From the NCBI GenBank assembly GCA_001443455.1, contig LDXO01000014.1, positions 1 through 45,687 on the forward strand: DNA of 45,687 nt, given 5' to 3'. Under the pieces are notes generated by a model. That model did no database searches and had not been told where the DNA came from. It was given only the letters and a program-made list of their open reading frames with translations. Below, one piece after another: positions 8,342 to 17,539 of the stretch (positions are counted from its first letter, which is position 1; the number at the start of each line of letters is the position of its first letter). The position numbers and the translations under genes were made by a program. The DNA is from Deltaproteobacteria bacterium CSP1-8 (GTDB lineage Bacteria; Desulfobacterota; Deferrimicrobia; Deferrimicrobiales; Deferrimicrobiaceae).

Positions 8342-9643
8342 ATGATCTGGGACGACGAATTCGAAACGCTGCCGCGCGAGGCGCTTGCGGCCCTGCAGTC
8401 GAAGCGGCTCCGGGACCTGGTCGACAGGGTGTATTCCGCGGTTCCTTTCTACCGGCGCAAGCTCGACGAGGCGGGTTTTCGGTCGGGCGACGTCCGGGGG
8501 CTCGGGGATCTGCCGAATCTTCCCTTCACGACGAAGGACGACCTGCGGGAGACCTACCCGTTCGGGCTGTTCGCCGTCCCGATGGAGCGGGTCGTACGGG
8601 TTCACGCCTCCTCGGGGACGACCGGCAAGCCGACGGTCGTCGGCTACACGCGCCGCGACATCGATACCTGGGCGGAGCTTATGGCCCGCACGCTCACCTG
8701 CGGGGGGACGACGAAGGGCGACGTGGTCCACAACGCATACGGGTACGGCCTGTTCACGGGGGGCCTGGGAGCCCACTACGGCGCGGAGAGGATCGGCGCG
8801 ACCGTCATCCCGATCTCGGGAGGGAACACGAAGCGGCAGATCATGCTCATGCAGGACTTCGGGTCCACGATCCTTTTGTGTACCCCCTCCTACGCGCTCA
8901 ACCTGGCCGATGTGATGGCGGAGGAGGGCGTCGACCCCGCGTCCTTGCGGCTCAAGTGCGGCCTGTTCGGGGCCGAGCCGTGGACCGAATCGATGCGGGG
9001 GGAGATCGAGAAAAAGCTTTCGATCAGCGCGCTCGACATCTACGGTCTCTCGGAGGTCATCGGGCCGGGGGTGGCCTCGGAGTGCATCGAGGAGAAGCGC
9101 GGCCTGCACGTCTTCGAGGACCACTTCATCGCGGAGATCATCGACCCGTCGACGGGGAAGGTGCTCCCCCACGGGGAGAACGGCGAGCTCGTCTTCACCA
9201 CGATCACCAAGGAGGCCTTTCCCGTGATCCGCTACCGGACGCGCGACATCTCCCGCCTCAGCGTCTCCCCCTGCTCCTGCGGCCGGACGCACTCGCGGAT
9301 GGACCGGATCTCGGGGCGGACCGACGACATGCTCATCATCCGGGGGGTCAACGTCTTCCCGTCCCAGATCGAGTCGGTCCTGATGAAGATCGAGGGCGTC
9401 GAGCCCCACTACCAGCTCATCGTCTCCCGCGAGGGGTCCTTAGACGTCCTCGAGGTGCAGGTGGAGGTGGGCGAGGCGATCTTCTCGGACGAGATCAAGG
9501 GACTCGAGACGCTTGCGAAGCGGATCGAGCGCGAGATCAAGGAACTGCTCGGCGTCTCCTGCAAGGTGAAGCTCGTGGAGCCGAAGACGATCCAGCGCAG
9601 CGAAGGAAAGGCCAGGCGCGTGATCGATAAAAGAAAACTGTGA
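8342..9643 (+). CDS. paaK: Phenylacetate-CoA ligase family protein (first copy)
   Basis: This AMP-forming ligase activates phenylacetate or a related aryl or fatty acid to its CoA thioester. The 433-residue product has the P-loop [34 protein letters not shown], the adenylate motif YRTRDISRL and a C-terminal [13 protein letters not shown] with the catalytic lysine region. All core motifs are intact. It sits between iorB and an ACT-domain gene. With IorAB it could convert arylacetates to arylpyruvates (assimilation) or salvage arylacetates excreted after oxidation; the direction cannot be read from sequence. A paralogue lies at 14979. Confidence 0.92.
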   Translation: MIWDDEFETLPREALAALQSKRLRDLVDRVYSAVPFYRRKLDEAGFRSGDVRGLGDLPNLPFTTKDDLRETYPFGLFAVPMERVVRVHASSGTTGKPTVVGYTRRDIDTWAELMARTLTCGGTTKGDVVHNAYGYGLFTGGLGAHYGAERIGATVIPISGGNTKRQIMLMQDFGSTILLCTPSYALNLADVMAEEGVDPASLRLKCGLFGAEPWTESMRGEIEKKLSISALDIYGLSEVIGPGVASECIEEKRGLHVFEDHFIAEIIDPSTGKVLPHGENGELVFTTITKEAFPVIRYRTRDISRLSVSPCSCGRTHSRMDRISGRTDDMLIIRGVNVFPSQIESVLMKIEGVEPHYQLIVSREGSLDVLEVQVEVGEAIFSDEIKGLETLAKRIEREIKELLGVSCKVKLVEPKTIQRSEGKARRVIDKRKL

Positions 9644-9668
9644 GAACCACCGGCAAGGAGGCGTTTCG

Positions 9669-10100
9669 ATGAAGGTCGAGCAGATTTCGATATTCCTGGA
9701 GAACAAGTCCGGGCGGCTGGCCGAGGTGACGAATATTCTCTTCCGGGCGGGCGTCAATATCCGGGCGCTCTCCCTGGCCGACACCGCCGATTTCGGGATC
9801 CTGCGCCTGATCGTCAACCAGAGCGACCGGGCAAAGCAGGTCCTGAAGGAGAACGGGTTCACGGTGGGAAAAACGGAGGTGGTGGCCCTCGAGGTCCCGG
9901 ACCGTCCGGGAGGGCTGGGGGAGATCCTCAAGATCCTGCACGAGGCGGGGATCAACGTGGAATACATGTACGCCTTCGTGCAACGGTCGGGGGACAACGC
10001 GATCATCATCTTCCGGTTCGACGAGCTGGACAAGGCGATCCGGGTCCTCACGGGATCCGGGGTGCGGGTGCTCAGGGGCGAGGAGGTCTACGCCCTGTAA
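9669..10100 (+). CDS. Tandem ACT-domain amino-acid-binding protein
   Basis: The product is a 143-residue protein made of two ACT domains, about 1-70 ([23 protein letters not shown]) and 71-143 ([30 protein letters not shown]). There is no catalytic domain, so it is likely a small-molecule sensor or a regulatory subunit. Stand-alone double-ACT proteins are frequently encoded next to paaK, and here it follows that gene by 25 bases with a good AAGGAGG site. A natural guess is that it binds aromatic or branched-chain amino acids and modulates the ligase or Ior; this is inference. Confidence 0.88.
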   Translation: MKVEQISIFLENKSGRLAEVTNILFRAGVNIRALSLADTADFGILRLIVNQSDRAKQVLKENGFTVGKTEVVALEVPDRPGGLGEILKILHEAGINVEYMYAFVQRSGDNAIIIFRFDELDKAIRVLTGSGVRVLRGEEVYAL

Positions 10101-10185
10101 GATGGCGGGGGACCCTCTTCCAACATGATATAGGATGGCGGGGGACACTCTTTCAACATGCTACTTGAATCTAAGAGTGTCCCCC
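10101..10185 (+). repeat. Repeat family 3: tandem GGGGGAC unit plus palindrome
   Basis: Two direct copies of a unit of about 32 bases, GATGGCGGGGGAC followed by a CTCTT-CAACATG-like block, begin at 10101 and 10134. The second is completed by an inverted arm: GGGGGACACTCTT (10140-10152) pairs perfectly with AAGAGTGTCCCCC (10173-10185) across a 20-nt loop. It starts on the base after the ACT-gene stop. Similar palindromes occur at 31416-31470 and 36562-36608. It could act as a stem-loop between the ACT gene and livK, but the lack of a T-run argues against an intrinsic terminator. Confidence 0.75.
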
Positions 10186-10294
10186 TGAAACGTGAACGAA
10201 AGAATGCGTTTTGACCGCCGGCTCCCGGGATGTCGGGAGAAATGGTCCTGCAGCGGGGGAGGCGGCGGAAATCCCAAGGAACAAGGAGGGGGCA

Positions 10295-11443
10295 ATGAGG
10301 AGGAAAAGAGGATTCATCTGTGCAATCGTGGCGCTTGCACTGCTGGTGGGCGCAGGCGTCCAGGCGGCCGATCCGATCAAGGTCGGCGCGATCCTGTCGG
10401 TGACGGGGCCGGCGTCGTTCCTGGGGGCGCCCGAGGCGAAGACCCTCGAGATGCTCGTCGAGGAACAGAACAAGAAGGGGGGGGTACTCGGAAGGAAGAT
10501 CGAGCTGATCGTCAAGGATTCCGGCGCCTCCCCGGAGAAGGCGTTCTCCTTCGCCAAGCAGCTCATGGAGGAGGACAAGGTCTTTGCGATCATCGGGCCC
10601 TCGACGAGTGGCGAGACGATGAAGATCAAGGGCGTCGCCGAGGTGGGGAAGACGATCCTCCTGTCCTGCGCGGCGGCCGAGGTGATCGTCAACCCCGTGG
10701 CGAAGTACGTGTTCAAGACGCCGCAGAAGGACAGCGACGCGGTCGTTAAGATCTTCCAGCAGATGAAGACGATGAAGATCAGTAAAATCGGCGTCCTGTC
10801 GAGCAACACCGGGTTCGGCAAGGCGGGGGAGGAGCAGATCATGAAGCTCGCGCCGGAACACGGCATCACGGTCCTCGCCAGCGAGGTGTACGACAAGGCC
10901 GCCTCGGACCTCACGGCCGAGGTGACGAAGGTCAAGGCTGCCGGGGTCGAGGCGATCCTGAACTGGTCGATCGAGCCGGCGCAGGCGATCGTGATCAAGA
11001 ACGCTCGCCAGATCGGGTTCAAGGGCCCCATCTTCCAGAGCCACGGGTTCGGGAACATCAAGTACGTAGAGGCCGCCGGCGAGGCGGCCGAAGGGGTGCT
11101 TTTCCCCGCCGGCCGGCTGCTCGTCGCGGACGTGCTTCCGAATAGCAATCCCCAGAAGGCGCTCCTCGTCAAGTACAAGAAGGATTACGAGTCCCGGTAC
11201 AAGGAGGAGGCGAGCACCTTCGGCGGGCATGCCTATGACGCCTTCCTTATCCTCGTGAAAGCGATCGAGAAGGCGGGCAAGGTGGACATGGATGCGGTAA
11301 GGGCGACCATCGAACAGCTTACGGGCGTCGTCGGCACCGGGGGGGTCTTCAACTTCTCGACGACGGACCATAACGGCCTCAACATCGATGCTTTCGAGAT
11401 GCTGACCGTCCGGAAGGGGAAGTTTGTTCCCCTCGCCAACTAG
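10295..11443 (+). CDS. livK: Branched-chain amino acid-type ABC transporter, periplasmic binding protein
   Basis: This periplasmic receptor of a Liv/HAAT transporter captures amino acids or aromatic acids and delivers them to LivHM. The 382-residue product starts at ATG 10295 behind AAGGAGGGGG. It has a signal peptide (RRKRGF, then a hydrophobic run ending VQAADPIKVG) and the type I periplasmic fold with ILSVTGPASFLGAPE and FAIIGPSTSGETM. A longer frame reaching 10211 lacks a signal and is rejected. Family members bind Leu/Ile/Val but also benzoate- or phenylacetate-like compounds; the neighbourhood favours an aromatic or arylacid substrate. Order: livK-livH-livM-livG-livF. Confidence 0.92.
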   Translation: MRRKRGFICAIVALALLVGAGVQAADPIKVGAILSVTGPASFLGAPEAKTLEMLVEEQNKKGGVLGRKIELIVKDSGASPEKAFSFAKQLMEEDKVFAIIGPSTSGETMKIKGVAEVGKTILLSCAAAEVIVNPVAKYVFKTPQKDSDAVVKIFQQMKTMKISKIGVLSSNTGFGKAGEEQIMKLAPEHGITVLASEVYDKAASDLTAEVTKVKAAGVEAILNWSIEPAQAIVIKNARQIGFKGPIFQSHGFGNIKYVEAAGEAAEGVLFPAGRLLVADVLPNSNPQKALLVKYKKDYESRYKEEASTFGGHAYDAFLILVKAIEKAGKVDMDAVRATIEQLTGVVGTGGVFNFSTTDHNGLNIDAFEMLTVRKGKFVPLAN

Positions 11444-11466
11444 CCGGATCCGCACGAAACCTGGTC

Positions 11467-11496
11467 GGGAGCATCCGCGGGAACGCGGGTGCTCCC
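11467..11496 (+). terminator. Hairpin between livK and livH (possible attenuator)
   Basis: GGGAGCATCCGCG and CGCGGGTGCTCCC pair over 13 positions (one G-T) around a GGAA tetraloop, followed by GATTTGTT. The U-tract is weak. Such a structure would either partially terminate or protect the livK mRNA 3' end, giving more binding protein than permease. It lies 20 bases before the TTG start of livH. Confidence 0.5.
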
Positions 11497-11515
11497 GATT
11501 TGTTGAGGGAAGGGA

Positions 11516-12406
11516 TTGAACCCCGATCTGTTCTTCCAATACGTGGTCGCCGGGATCACCTACGGGACGATCTACGCGGTCGTCGCCATCGGGTTCAACA
11601 TCATCTACAACGCCACGGGCATCATCAACTTCGCGCAGGGAGAGTTCGTCATGCTCGGCGGCATGACCGCCGTCACGCTGAGCCGGTTCCTGCCCCTGCC
11701 TGTGGCCATCCTGGGCGCAGTCGCGGTGACGACGGTCATCGGAGCGGTCATCGACATCCTTTTCATCCGGTGGCTCCGGGGCCCGTCGGTGCTGCGGATG
11801 ATCATCATCACGATCGGGGTCTCGATCCTGGTCCGTGAAGCCGCCCTGCACGTCTGGGGGGAAAGCGTCAGGGCGCTCCCCTATTTCACGGGCACCTCGG
11901 TCACCTCCATCAAAATGGGGAACGTGTACATCTCTCCCCAGGTCCTTTGGGTCGTCGGCGTCAGCGCCGTCGCGGTCGTCGCCTTGAGCGCCTTCTTCAA
12001 CTACACGATGCTGGGCAGGCAGATGCGGGCCTGCGCGGCGAACCGGGACGCCGCGAGGCTCTGCGGCATCAGCGCGAAGAACATGGTGACGCTTTCGTTC
12101 ATGCTGAGTGCGGGGATCGGCGCCATCGGGGGCGCCGTCGTCTGCCCGATCACCTACGTCCAGTACGACAGCGGAACGCCTTTGGCGATCAAGGGGTTCA
12201 CCGTCGCCATCCTCGGGGGGATCGGAAACAGCGCGGCCGCCGTAGGCGCCGGCATGATCCTGGGGATACTCGAATCCTTCAGCATCTGGGTCCTGCCCGC
12301 CGCCTACAAGGAGGTCATCTCGATCTCCCTTCTGCTCCTCATCCTGTTCATCCGGCCGAGCGGCATCTTCGGCAGCGCCGAGGAAGCCCGGCTGAAGGAG
12401 TTCTGA
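11516..12406 (+). CDS. livH: Branched-chain amino acid ABC transporter permease LivH
   Basis: This inner-membrane permease pairs with LivM. The 296-residue product is strongly hydrophobic throughout, with the family motif GITYGTIYAVVAIGFNIIYNATGIINFAQGEFVMLGGM at the start and IGAIGGAVVCPITYV...GFTVAILGGIGNSAAA in the coupling region. TTG at 11516 follows GAGGGAAGGG. Its stop overlaps the livM start in TGATG, so the permeases are translationally coupled. Confidence 0.93.
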   Translation: MNPDLFFQYVVAGITYGTIYAVVAIGFNIIYNATGIINFAQGEFVMLGGMTAVTLSRFLPLPVAILGAVAVTTVIGAVIDILFIRWLRGPSVLRMIIITIGVSILVREAALHVWGESVRALPYFTGTSVTSIKMGNVYISPQVLWVVGVSAVAVVALSAFFNYTMLGRQMRACAANRDAARLCGISAKNMVTLSFMLSAGIGAIGGAVVCPITYVQYDSGTPLAIKGFTVAILGGIGNSAAAVGAGMILGILESFSIWVLPAAYKEVISISLLLLILFIRPSGIFGSAEEARLKEF

Positions 12407-13473
12407 TGAGGGGGAGATACCTTCCGGTCGCCGCATTCGCGGGCCTCATCGTCGCGATTCAGATGGCGACCCATTTCACCGGCAGCGGCTACCATCTCAC
12501 CCAGCTGACGATGTCCGCGTACTACTCGCTCCTAGCCATCGGGCTTTGTCTCCTGGTCGGATATGCGGGGCAGATCTCGCTCGGTCACGCCGGGTTTTTC
12601 GCGATCGGCGGCTACATCACGGCCTTGCTGACAACGCACGACCTCTCGTCCCGGGCGGGCGGCGCAAGCCGGTGGCTGGCGAAGGCGGGGATCCTTTCCT
12701 TCCGCATCGACCTCTACGGGGGGGAACTGTTGACCGTCCATCCCTGGGTCGCGTGCCTCGTGGCGGTTCTTGCCACCGTCGGGATCGCCTACGCCGTGGG
12801 AGGCCCCGTCCTGAAACTGAAAGGCCACTACCTCGCCATGGCGACATTGGGCTTCGGCGTCATCATTTACCGTATCGTCCTGGGGACCGAATTCCTCGGC
12901 GCGGCGGACGGCATTTCCGAGGTCCCGCCGTTCGCGATCCTCCCCGGCCTCGAGGTTTCCGGCAAGGCCGCTCTGCGGGTCCCCAACTACTATCTCGCCT
13001 GGGGTCTGGTGATCGCGGGAATGGTGCTTCTCTTAAACCTCATCCATTCCCGGGAGGGGAGGGCCCTGTCCTCGATCCACGGGGCCGAGGACGCCGCCGA
13101 GGCGATGGGCATCCCCACCGCCCGGTACAAGCTTTCCGCCTTCGCGCTGTCCGCCGCTTTTGCGGGACTCGCCGGCGTGCTGCTCACCCATTACAACGGC
13201 GGCATCGGCCCCTCGGAGGCCTCGGTCATGAAATCCGTCCGATATGTCGCGATCGTCGCGATCGGCGGCATGGCGAACCTCTGGGGGACGCTCCTGATGA
13301 GTCTCCTCCTCAACTATCTTTCCCTCCGCGGGTATTTCGGGACTTACGACGACGCGGTCTTCGGTGCCATTCTCATCCTGATCATGCTCTTCGCGCCGGG
13401 GGGTCTCCTTCGGCGGGATCTGCTCGAAGAGGTCAGGGACGTCTTCCGCGGCAACGGGGAGAAGGCTTCGTGA
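12406..13473 (+). CDS. livM: Branched-chain amino acid ABC transporter permease LivM
   Basis: This is the second permease of the Liv transporter. The 355-residue product starts MRGRYLPVAAFAGLIV and contains YYSLLAIGLCLLVGYAGQISLGHAGFFAIGGY, LKLKGHYLAMATLGFGV, AEAMGIPTARYKLSAFALSAAFAGLAGVL and a membrane-spanning C-terminus ending PGGLLRRDL. ATG at 12406 shares a base with the livH stop. The end overlaps the livG start by four bases. No unusual features were seen. Confidence 0.93.
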   Translation: MRGRYLPVAAFAGLIVAIQMATHFTGSGYHLTQLTMSAYYSLLAIGLCLLVGYAGQISLGHAGFFAIGGYITALLTTHDLSSRAGGASRWLAKAGILSFRIDLYGGELLTVHPWVACLVAVLATVGIAYAVGGPVLKLKGHYLAMATLGFGVIIYRIVLGTEFLGAADGISEVPPFAILPGLEVSGKAALRVPNYYLAWGLVIAGMVLLLNLIHSREGRALSSIHGAEDAAEAMGIPTARYKLSAFALSAAFAGLAGVLLTHYNGGIGPSEASVMKSVRYVAIVAIGGMANLWGTLLMSLLLNYLSLRGYFGTYDDAVFGAILILIMLFAPGGLLRRDLLEEVRDVFRGNGEKAS

Positions 13474-14234
13474 AACTCCTCTCGGTCCGGGGCGTAAGCA
13501 AACGGTTCGGCGGCCTCCAGGCGTTGGAGGACGTATCCTTCGACGTGCCGCAGGGCGCCATCAAGGCTCTCATCGGCCCGAACGGCGCCGGGAAGACAAC
13601 GCTGTTCAACCTGATCTCCGGGTTCCTCCGGCCCGACCAAGGTTCGGTTGTCTTCGGCGGAACGGAGGTGCTGGGGCTTGCGCCCCACCAGATCGCGGCA
13701 CGGGGGATGGCGAGGACCTTCCAGCAGATCCGCCTGTTTCCGAGGATGACCGTCCTCGAAAACATCCTGGTCGGGCGCCACCTTCACAGCCGGGGGGGCT
13801 TCCTGGCCTGCATGCTGAATCTGCCCTTTACCCGGAAGGAGGAGCGCGGAATCCGGGAAACGGGCAGCGAGATCCTGGATTTCCTGGGTCTTTCCGGCCA
13901 GGCCGACGCGGAGGCCGTCCATCTTCCCTACGGGCAGCAGCGCATGGTGGAACTCGGGCGGGCGCTTGCCTGCGAGCCGCGGATCCTTCTGCTCGACGAA
14001 CCCGCGGCGGGGCTGAACATCCGCGAGACGGCCGAGATGGGAAGGCTGATCAGCCGGATCCGCGGGCGGAACGTGACCGTCCTGCTCGTGGAGCATGACA
14101 TGTCCCTCGTCATGGACATCTCCGACGATATCGTCGTGCTTTCCTACGGGCAGAAGATCGCCGAGGACAAGGCGCATGCCATCCAGAAGGACCCGGAAGT
14201 GATCCGGGTCTATCTCGGGGAGGGGGATGCTTAG
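13470..14234 (+). CDS. livG: Branched-chain amino acid ABC transporter ATPase LivG
   Basis: This is one of the two cytoplasmic ATPases of the Liv importer. The 254-residue product has Walker A GPNGAGKT, Q-loop MARTFQQIRLFP, the LivG-type signature LPYGQQRMVELGRAL, Walker B ILLLDEPAAGLN and H-loop LLVEHDMSLVM. GTG at 13470 overlaps the livM stop; upstream sequence in the same frame lies inside livM and is not homologous. The stop overlaps the livF start by 8 bases. All catalytic residues are present. Confidence 0.94.
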   Translation: MKLLSVRGVSKRFGGLQALEDVSFDVPQGAIKALIGPNGAGKTTLFNLISGFLRPDQGSVVFGGTEVLGLAPHQIAARGMARTFQQIRLFPRMTVLENILVGRHLHSRGGFLACMLNLPFTRKEERGIRETGSEILDFLGLSGQADAEAVHLPYGQQRMVELGRALACEPRILLLDEPAAGLNIRETAEMGRLISRIRGRNVTVLLVEHDMSLVMDISDDIVVLSYGQKIAEDKAHAIQKDPEVIRVYLGEGDA

Positions 14235-14961
14235 GGTCAAGAACCTCGAAGCGGGCTATGGTCCGCTGAAAGTCCTGCGGAAGGTGTCGCTGCACATCGG
14301 CCCAGGCGAGATCGTCACGGTCATCGGGGCCAACGGAGCGGGTAAAACAACGCTGTTGAAAACCCTCTCGGGTCTTCTGAGCGCCCGGGGAGGCGAGATC
14401 CTGTTCGAAAAGAAGGACATCCGGAGGTTGCCGGCGGAACGGATCGTCTTCCTCGGCTGCTCCCTCGTGCCCGAGGGCCGGCAGCTGTTCGCCCCCCTGA
14501 CCGTGCGGGAGAACCTGATCCTCGGAGCCAGCGTCCAGTATCGGAGAAAAAGGCAAGGGGAGGTCAAGGAGGACCTGGAGCGGGTCTTTGCCCTCTTCCC
14601 CCGCCTGAAGGAACGGGAGACGCAGCTGGCCGGTACCCTCTCCGGGGGGGAGCAGCAGATGCTGGCCATCGGGCGGGCGCTCCTTTCCCGGCCCCGGATG
14701 CTTTTTCTCGACGAGCCCTCCATGGGGCTGGCCCCCCGGATGGTTCGGGAGATCTTCGTCCACATTGCGCGCCTCCGGAAGGAGTTCGGGCTGACGATCC
14801 TTCTCGTCGAGCAGAACGCGCGGGGAGCCTTGGGCGTAGCCGACCGGGGGTATGTCCTGGAGACCGGGCGGATGGTCCTCCAGGGACCGTCCGAGGAACT
14901 GCTGTCCAACCAAGACGTACAACGAGCCTATCTGGGGCGGAGCCCCGAGGGGGACGCCTGA
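14227..14961 (+). CDS. livF: Branched-chain amino acid ABC transporter ATPase LivF
   Basis: This second ATPase dimerises with LivG. The 244-residue product has Walker [18 protein letters not shown], signature [15 protein letters not shown], Walker [14 protein letters not shown] and H-loop [13 protein letters not shown]. The ATG lies inside the livG 3' end. It is followed 17 bases later by a second paaK with its own AAGGAGG site, which extends the operon beyond the canonical liv genes. Confidence 0.94.
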   Translation: MLRVKNLEAGYGPLKVLRKVSLHIGPGEIVTVIGANGAGKTTLLKTLSGLLSARGGEILFEKKDIRRLPAERIVFLGCSLVPEGRQLFAPLTVRENLILGASVQYRRKRQGEVKEDLERVFALFPRLKERETQLAGTLSGGEQQMLAIGRALLSRPRMLFLDEPSMGLAPRMVREIFVHIARLRKEFGLTILLVEQNARGALGVADRGYVLETGRMVLQGPSEELLSNQDVQRAYLGRSPEGDA

Positions 14962-14978
14962 ATCAAGGAGGTGGACCG

Positions 14979-16277
14979 ATGTACTGGGAGCCCGACAGGG
15001 AGTGCATGGACCGGGAGGAGCTCGAGCAGCTCCAGTTCGAACGGCTCCAGTCGACGCTGAACCGCATCTATTCCCACGTCCCCTTCTACCGGAAGAGGTT
15101 CGACGGCCTGGGAATCCTGCCGGAGGAGATCGGCTCCCTGGCCGACTTCTCCCGCCTCCCGTTCACCGCGAAGGAGGATCTCCGGGAAAGCTACCCGTAC
15201 GGTCTCTTCGCCGTCCCGCTCCGCGAGGTGGTCCGGATCCACGCCTCCTCCGGGACGACGGGAGCGTCGACGGTCGTGGGATACACCCGCAACGACATCC
15301 GGATCTGGAGCAACCTCACGGCCCGGGTCCTCACGATGGGCGGGGTGACGAAGGACGACGTGGTCCAGATCGCATTCGGGTACGGCCTCTTCACCGGGGG
15401 GTTCGGCCTTCATTACGGCGCCGAGCGGATCGGGGCCTCCGTGATCCCCGCCTCGAGCGGTCACACCTTGCGCCAGATCAAGATCATGACGGACTTCAAG
15501 ACCACGGCTCTCATCTCCACCCCCTCCTACGCGATGCTCGTGGCGGAGACGATCCGGGAGCAGGGGATTCCCCTTGCGGCTCTCTCCCTGAAATACGGCC
15601 TGTTCGGGGCGGAGCCCTGGTCCGAGCAGATGCGGCAGGAGATCCAGGAGAAGCTGGGAATCGTCGCCACGGACAACTACGGCCTGTCCGAAATCATCGG
15701 CCCCGGCGTCTCGGGGGAGTGCCGGGAGCAGAACGGCCTCCACATCAACGAGGACCACTTCCTGGTGGAGGTCGTCGACCCGGATACCCTCAGGCCGATG
15801 TCCGACGGGGAGACGGGGGAGCTCGTGATCACCTCGCTCACCAAGGAGGCCTTTCCGATGATCCGGTACCGGACGCGGGACCTCACCAGCATCCTTCCCG
15901 GGCAATGCCCCTGCGGGCGAACGCTGCGCCGGATGGCCCGGGTCAGGGGGCGGACCGACGACATGCTGATCATCAAGGGGGTGAATGTCTTCCCCTCCCA
16001 GATCGAGTCCGTCCTCTTCGAAATCGAGGGGACGGAACCGCACTACCAGATCGTGATCGACCGGAAGGGGGGTCTCGACGAGGTAACCGTCCTGGTCGAG
16101 GTAGGCGAGACCATCTTTTTCGATCAAATGCGGCGGCAGAGGGATATGATGGAACATATCCGGAAGCGCCTCGCCCATGAGCTCGGGATCAGCGTCGAGG
16201 TCAAGCTCGTCGAGAAAAAGACGATCGCACGCTCCGAGGGGAAGGCGCAGCGGGTAGTGGACAACAGAAAGCTGTAG
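14979..16277 (+). CDS. paaK: Phenylacetate-CoA ligase family protein (second copy)
   Basis: This AMP-forming arylacid-CoA ligase is a paralogue of the product at 8342. The 432-residue product shares the same motifs: [19 protein letters not shown] (P-loop), [44 protein letters not shown] and [15 protein letters not shown]. The lysine of the first copy's SSGTTGKP motif is Ala-Ser here. Having two ligases around one transporter suggests different substrates or directions. It is the last metabolic gene of the block and precedes rsmI by 10 bases. Confidence 0.92.
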   Translation: MYWEPDRECMDREELEQLQFERLQSTLNRIYSHVPFYRKRFDGLGILPEEIGSLADFSRLPFTAKEDLRESYPYGLFAVPLREVVRIHASSGTTGASTVVGYTRNDIRIWSNLTARVLTMGGVTKDDVVQIAFGYGLFTGGFGLHYGAERIGASVIPASSGHTLRQIKIMTDFKTTALISTPSYAMLVAETIREQGIPLAALSLKYGLFGAEPWSEQMRQEIQEKLGIVATDNYGLSEIIGPGVSGECREQNGLHINEDHFLVEVVDPDTLRPMSDGETGELVITSLTKEAFPMIRYRTRDLTSILPGQCPCGRTLRRMARVRGRTDDMLIIKGVNVFPSQIESVLFEIEGTEPHYQIVIDRKGGLDEVTVLVEVGETIFFDQMRRQRDMMEHIRKRLAHELGISVEVKLVEKKTIARSEGKAQRVVDNRKL

Positions 16278-16287
16278 GGAGCGGCGG

Positions 16288-17118
16288 ATGAGCACGGGGA
16301 CGCTGTACATCGTTGCCACCCCGCTGGGGAATCTCGAGGACATCACGCTTAGGGCGATCCGTGTCCTCAAGGACGTGTCGGTCATCGCATGCGAGGACAC
16401 GCGGCGTACCGTCAAGATCCTCAACCGCTACGAGATCCGGACTCCCCTGTTCATCTTCCACGAGTACAACAAGGTCCGCGCCGGGGCCAGCATCCTCCGC
16501 AGGCTGCGCGACGGGGAAGGGGTGGCGCTCGTGTCCGATGCGGGCACCCCCGCCATTTCGGATCCTGGGTTCGAACTGGTGAGGGAGGCAATCGCCGGGG
16601 GGGTGCCCATCGAGGTCGTTCCCGGGCCCTCGGCGCTTATCGCCGCGCTCGTGGTATCCGGGCTGCCGACCGACCACTTCGCCTTCGAGGGGTTTCTGCC
16701 GGTCCGCAGGGAGAAGCGCCGGAAAGCGATGAAGGCGCTCGCATCCGAAACGAGAACGATGATTTTCTACGAGTCTCCGCAACGCGTCGCGGACTTCCTC
16801 CGGGAGGCCGCGGAGATCTTCGGCGACCGGCGGGCCTGCTTCGTCCGGGAGCTCACCAAGATCCACGAAGAGATTCTGCGGGGGACGCTCCCGGAGCTCT
16901 GCGCGGAGATATCCCGGCGGGGGTCGGTCCTGGGCGAGATCACCATTGTGATCGAGGGTGTCGGGAAAACGGTGGAATTGTCCGTGGAGGAAATCGTCCA
17001 GGCGGCTCTCGAGGAATCTTCCGGGTCGTCCCGGGACCTCGCCCGGGAGATCGCCGGGCGGACGGGATTGTCCCGGAAGGACGTGTACGCGGAGATCCTG
17101 AGGCAGCGCCAGAAATAG
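16288..17118 (+). CDS. rsmI: 16S rRNA (cytidine-1402-2'-O)-methyltransferase RsmI
   Basis: RsmI methylates the 2'-OH of C1402 in the decoding centre, using SAM. The 276-residue product has the tetrapyrrole-methylase-fold motifs GTLYIVATPLGNLEDITLRA, ACEDTRRTVKILNRYEI, VSDAGTPAISDPG and EVVPGPSALIAALVVSGLP, plus FYESPQRVADFL. Length is normal. ATG at 16288 follows GGAGCGG. A convergent hairpin terminator lies just downstream. Confidence 0.95.
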   Translation: MSTGTLYIVATPLGNLEDITLRAIRVLKDVSVIACEDTRRTVKILNRYEIRTPLFIFHEYNKVRAGASILRRLRDGEGVALVSDAGTPAISDPGFELVREAIAGGVPIEVVPGPSALIAALVVSGLPTDHFAFEGFLPVRREKRRKAMKALASETRTMIFYESPQRVADFLREAAEIFGDRRACFVRELTKIHEEILRGTLPELCAEISRRGSVLGEITIVIEGVGKTVELSVEEIVQAALEESSGSSRDLAREIAGRTGLSRKDVYAEILRQRQK

Positions 17119-17122
17119 GAAA

Positions 17123-17144
17123 GGGCGGCCCGGAGAGGCCGCCC
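17123..17144. terminator. Convergent hairpin terminator
   Basis: GGGCGGCC and GGCCGCCC form a perfect 8-bp stem around a CGGAGA loop between rsmI (+) and the small minus-strand gene ending at 17174. On the minus strand the stem is followed by TTTCCTATTTCT, so it works best for the minus-strand transcript; the plus strand has no T-run. Confidence 0.6.
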
Positions 17145-17173
17145 GCAAGGAAACGCGCCGCGCGAACCCGCGC

Positions 17174-17479
17174 CTATCTCTTCTTTTCGCTCACCTTAAC
17201 CAGCAGCGAGTCGGAAACGTTCGTCACCAGCCCGTGGAACGTCTCCTTCGCCTTCTTGAACGCCTGGTTCACGAGAATCTTTTCCAGGGCTGCGAGGCTG
17301 TCGAGATCGACCTGCACCACGCGCTGCGGCGAGGCGCCGCCCAGCATGCTCTGGTAAGTCCGCACGGCGCGGACGCCCGAAAACTTGAGCCAGATGTCCT
17401 TTCCCGCACGCGCCAGATATTTCCGGTAGTCCTTGGCCTTCCCCGGGAGAACGTCGAACCGGTATTCGAACGTGATCAT
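17174..17479 (-). CDS. Small alpha/beta protein, possible dimeric ferredoxin-like barrel
   Basis: The 101-residue product begins MITFEYRFDVLPGKAKDYRKYL and includes GVRAVRTYQSMLGGASPQRVVQVDLDSLAALEKILVN. The strand-helix pattern, with an N-terminal beta strand in which charged and hydrophobic residues alternate and a mid-protein QVDLDSL strand, resembles dimeric alpha-beta barrel (ABM/NIPSNAP-like) proteins. No catalytic residues can be named. The ATG follows AGGAGG. It lies downstream of the zinc dehydrogenase gene on the same strand, 60 bases away, and may be part of that transcript. Confidence 0.7.
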   Translation of the reverse strand: MITFEYRFDVLPGKAKDYRKYLARAGKDIWLKFSGVRAVRTYQSMLGGASPQRVVQVDLDSLAALEKILVNQAFKKAKETFHGLVTNVSDSLLVKVSEKKR

Positions 17480-17539
17480 CGATCAACCTCCTGTCGGGAT
17501 GTTTGCTAGGCGGTAGACTACCAGCGCCAACCGGGACCG

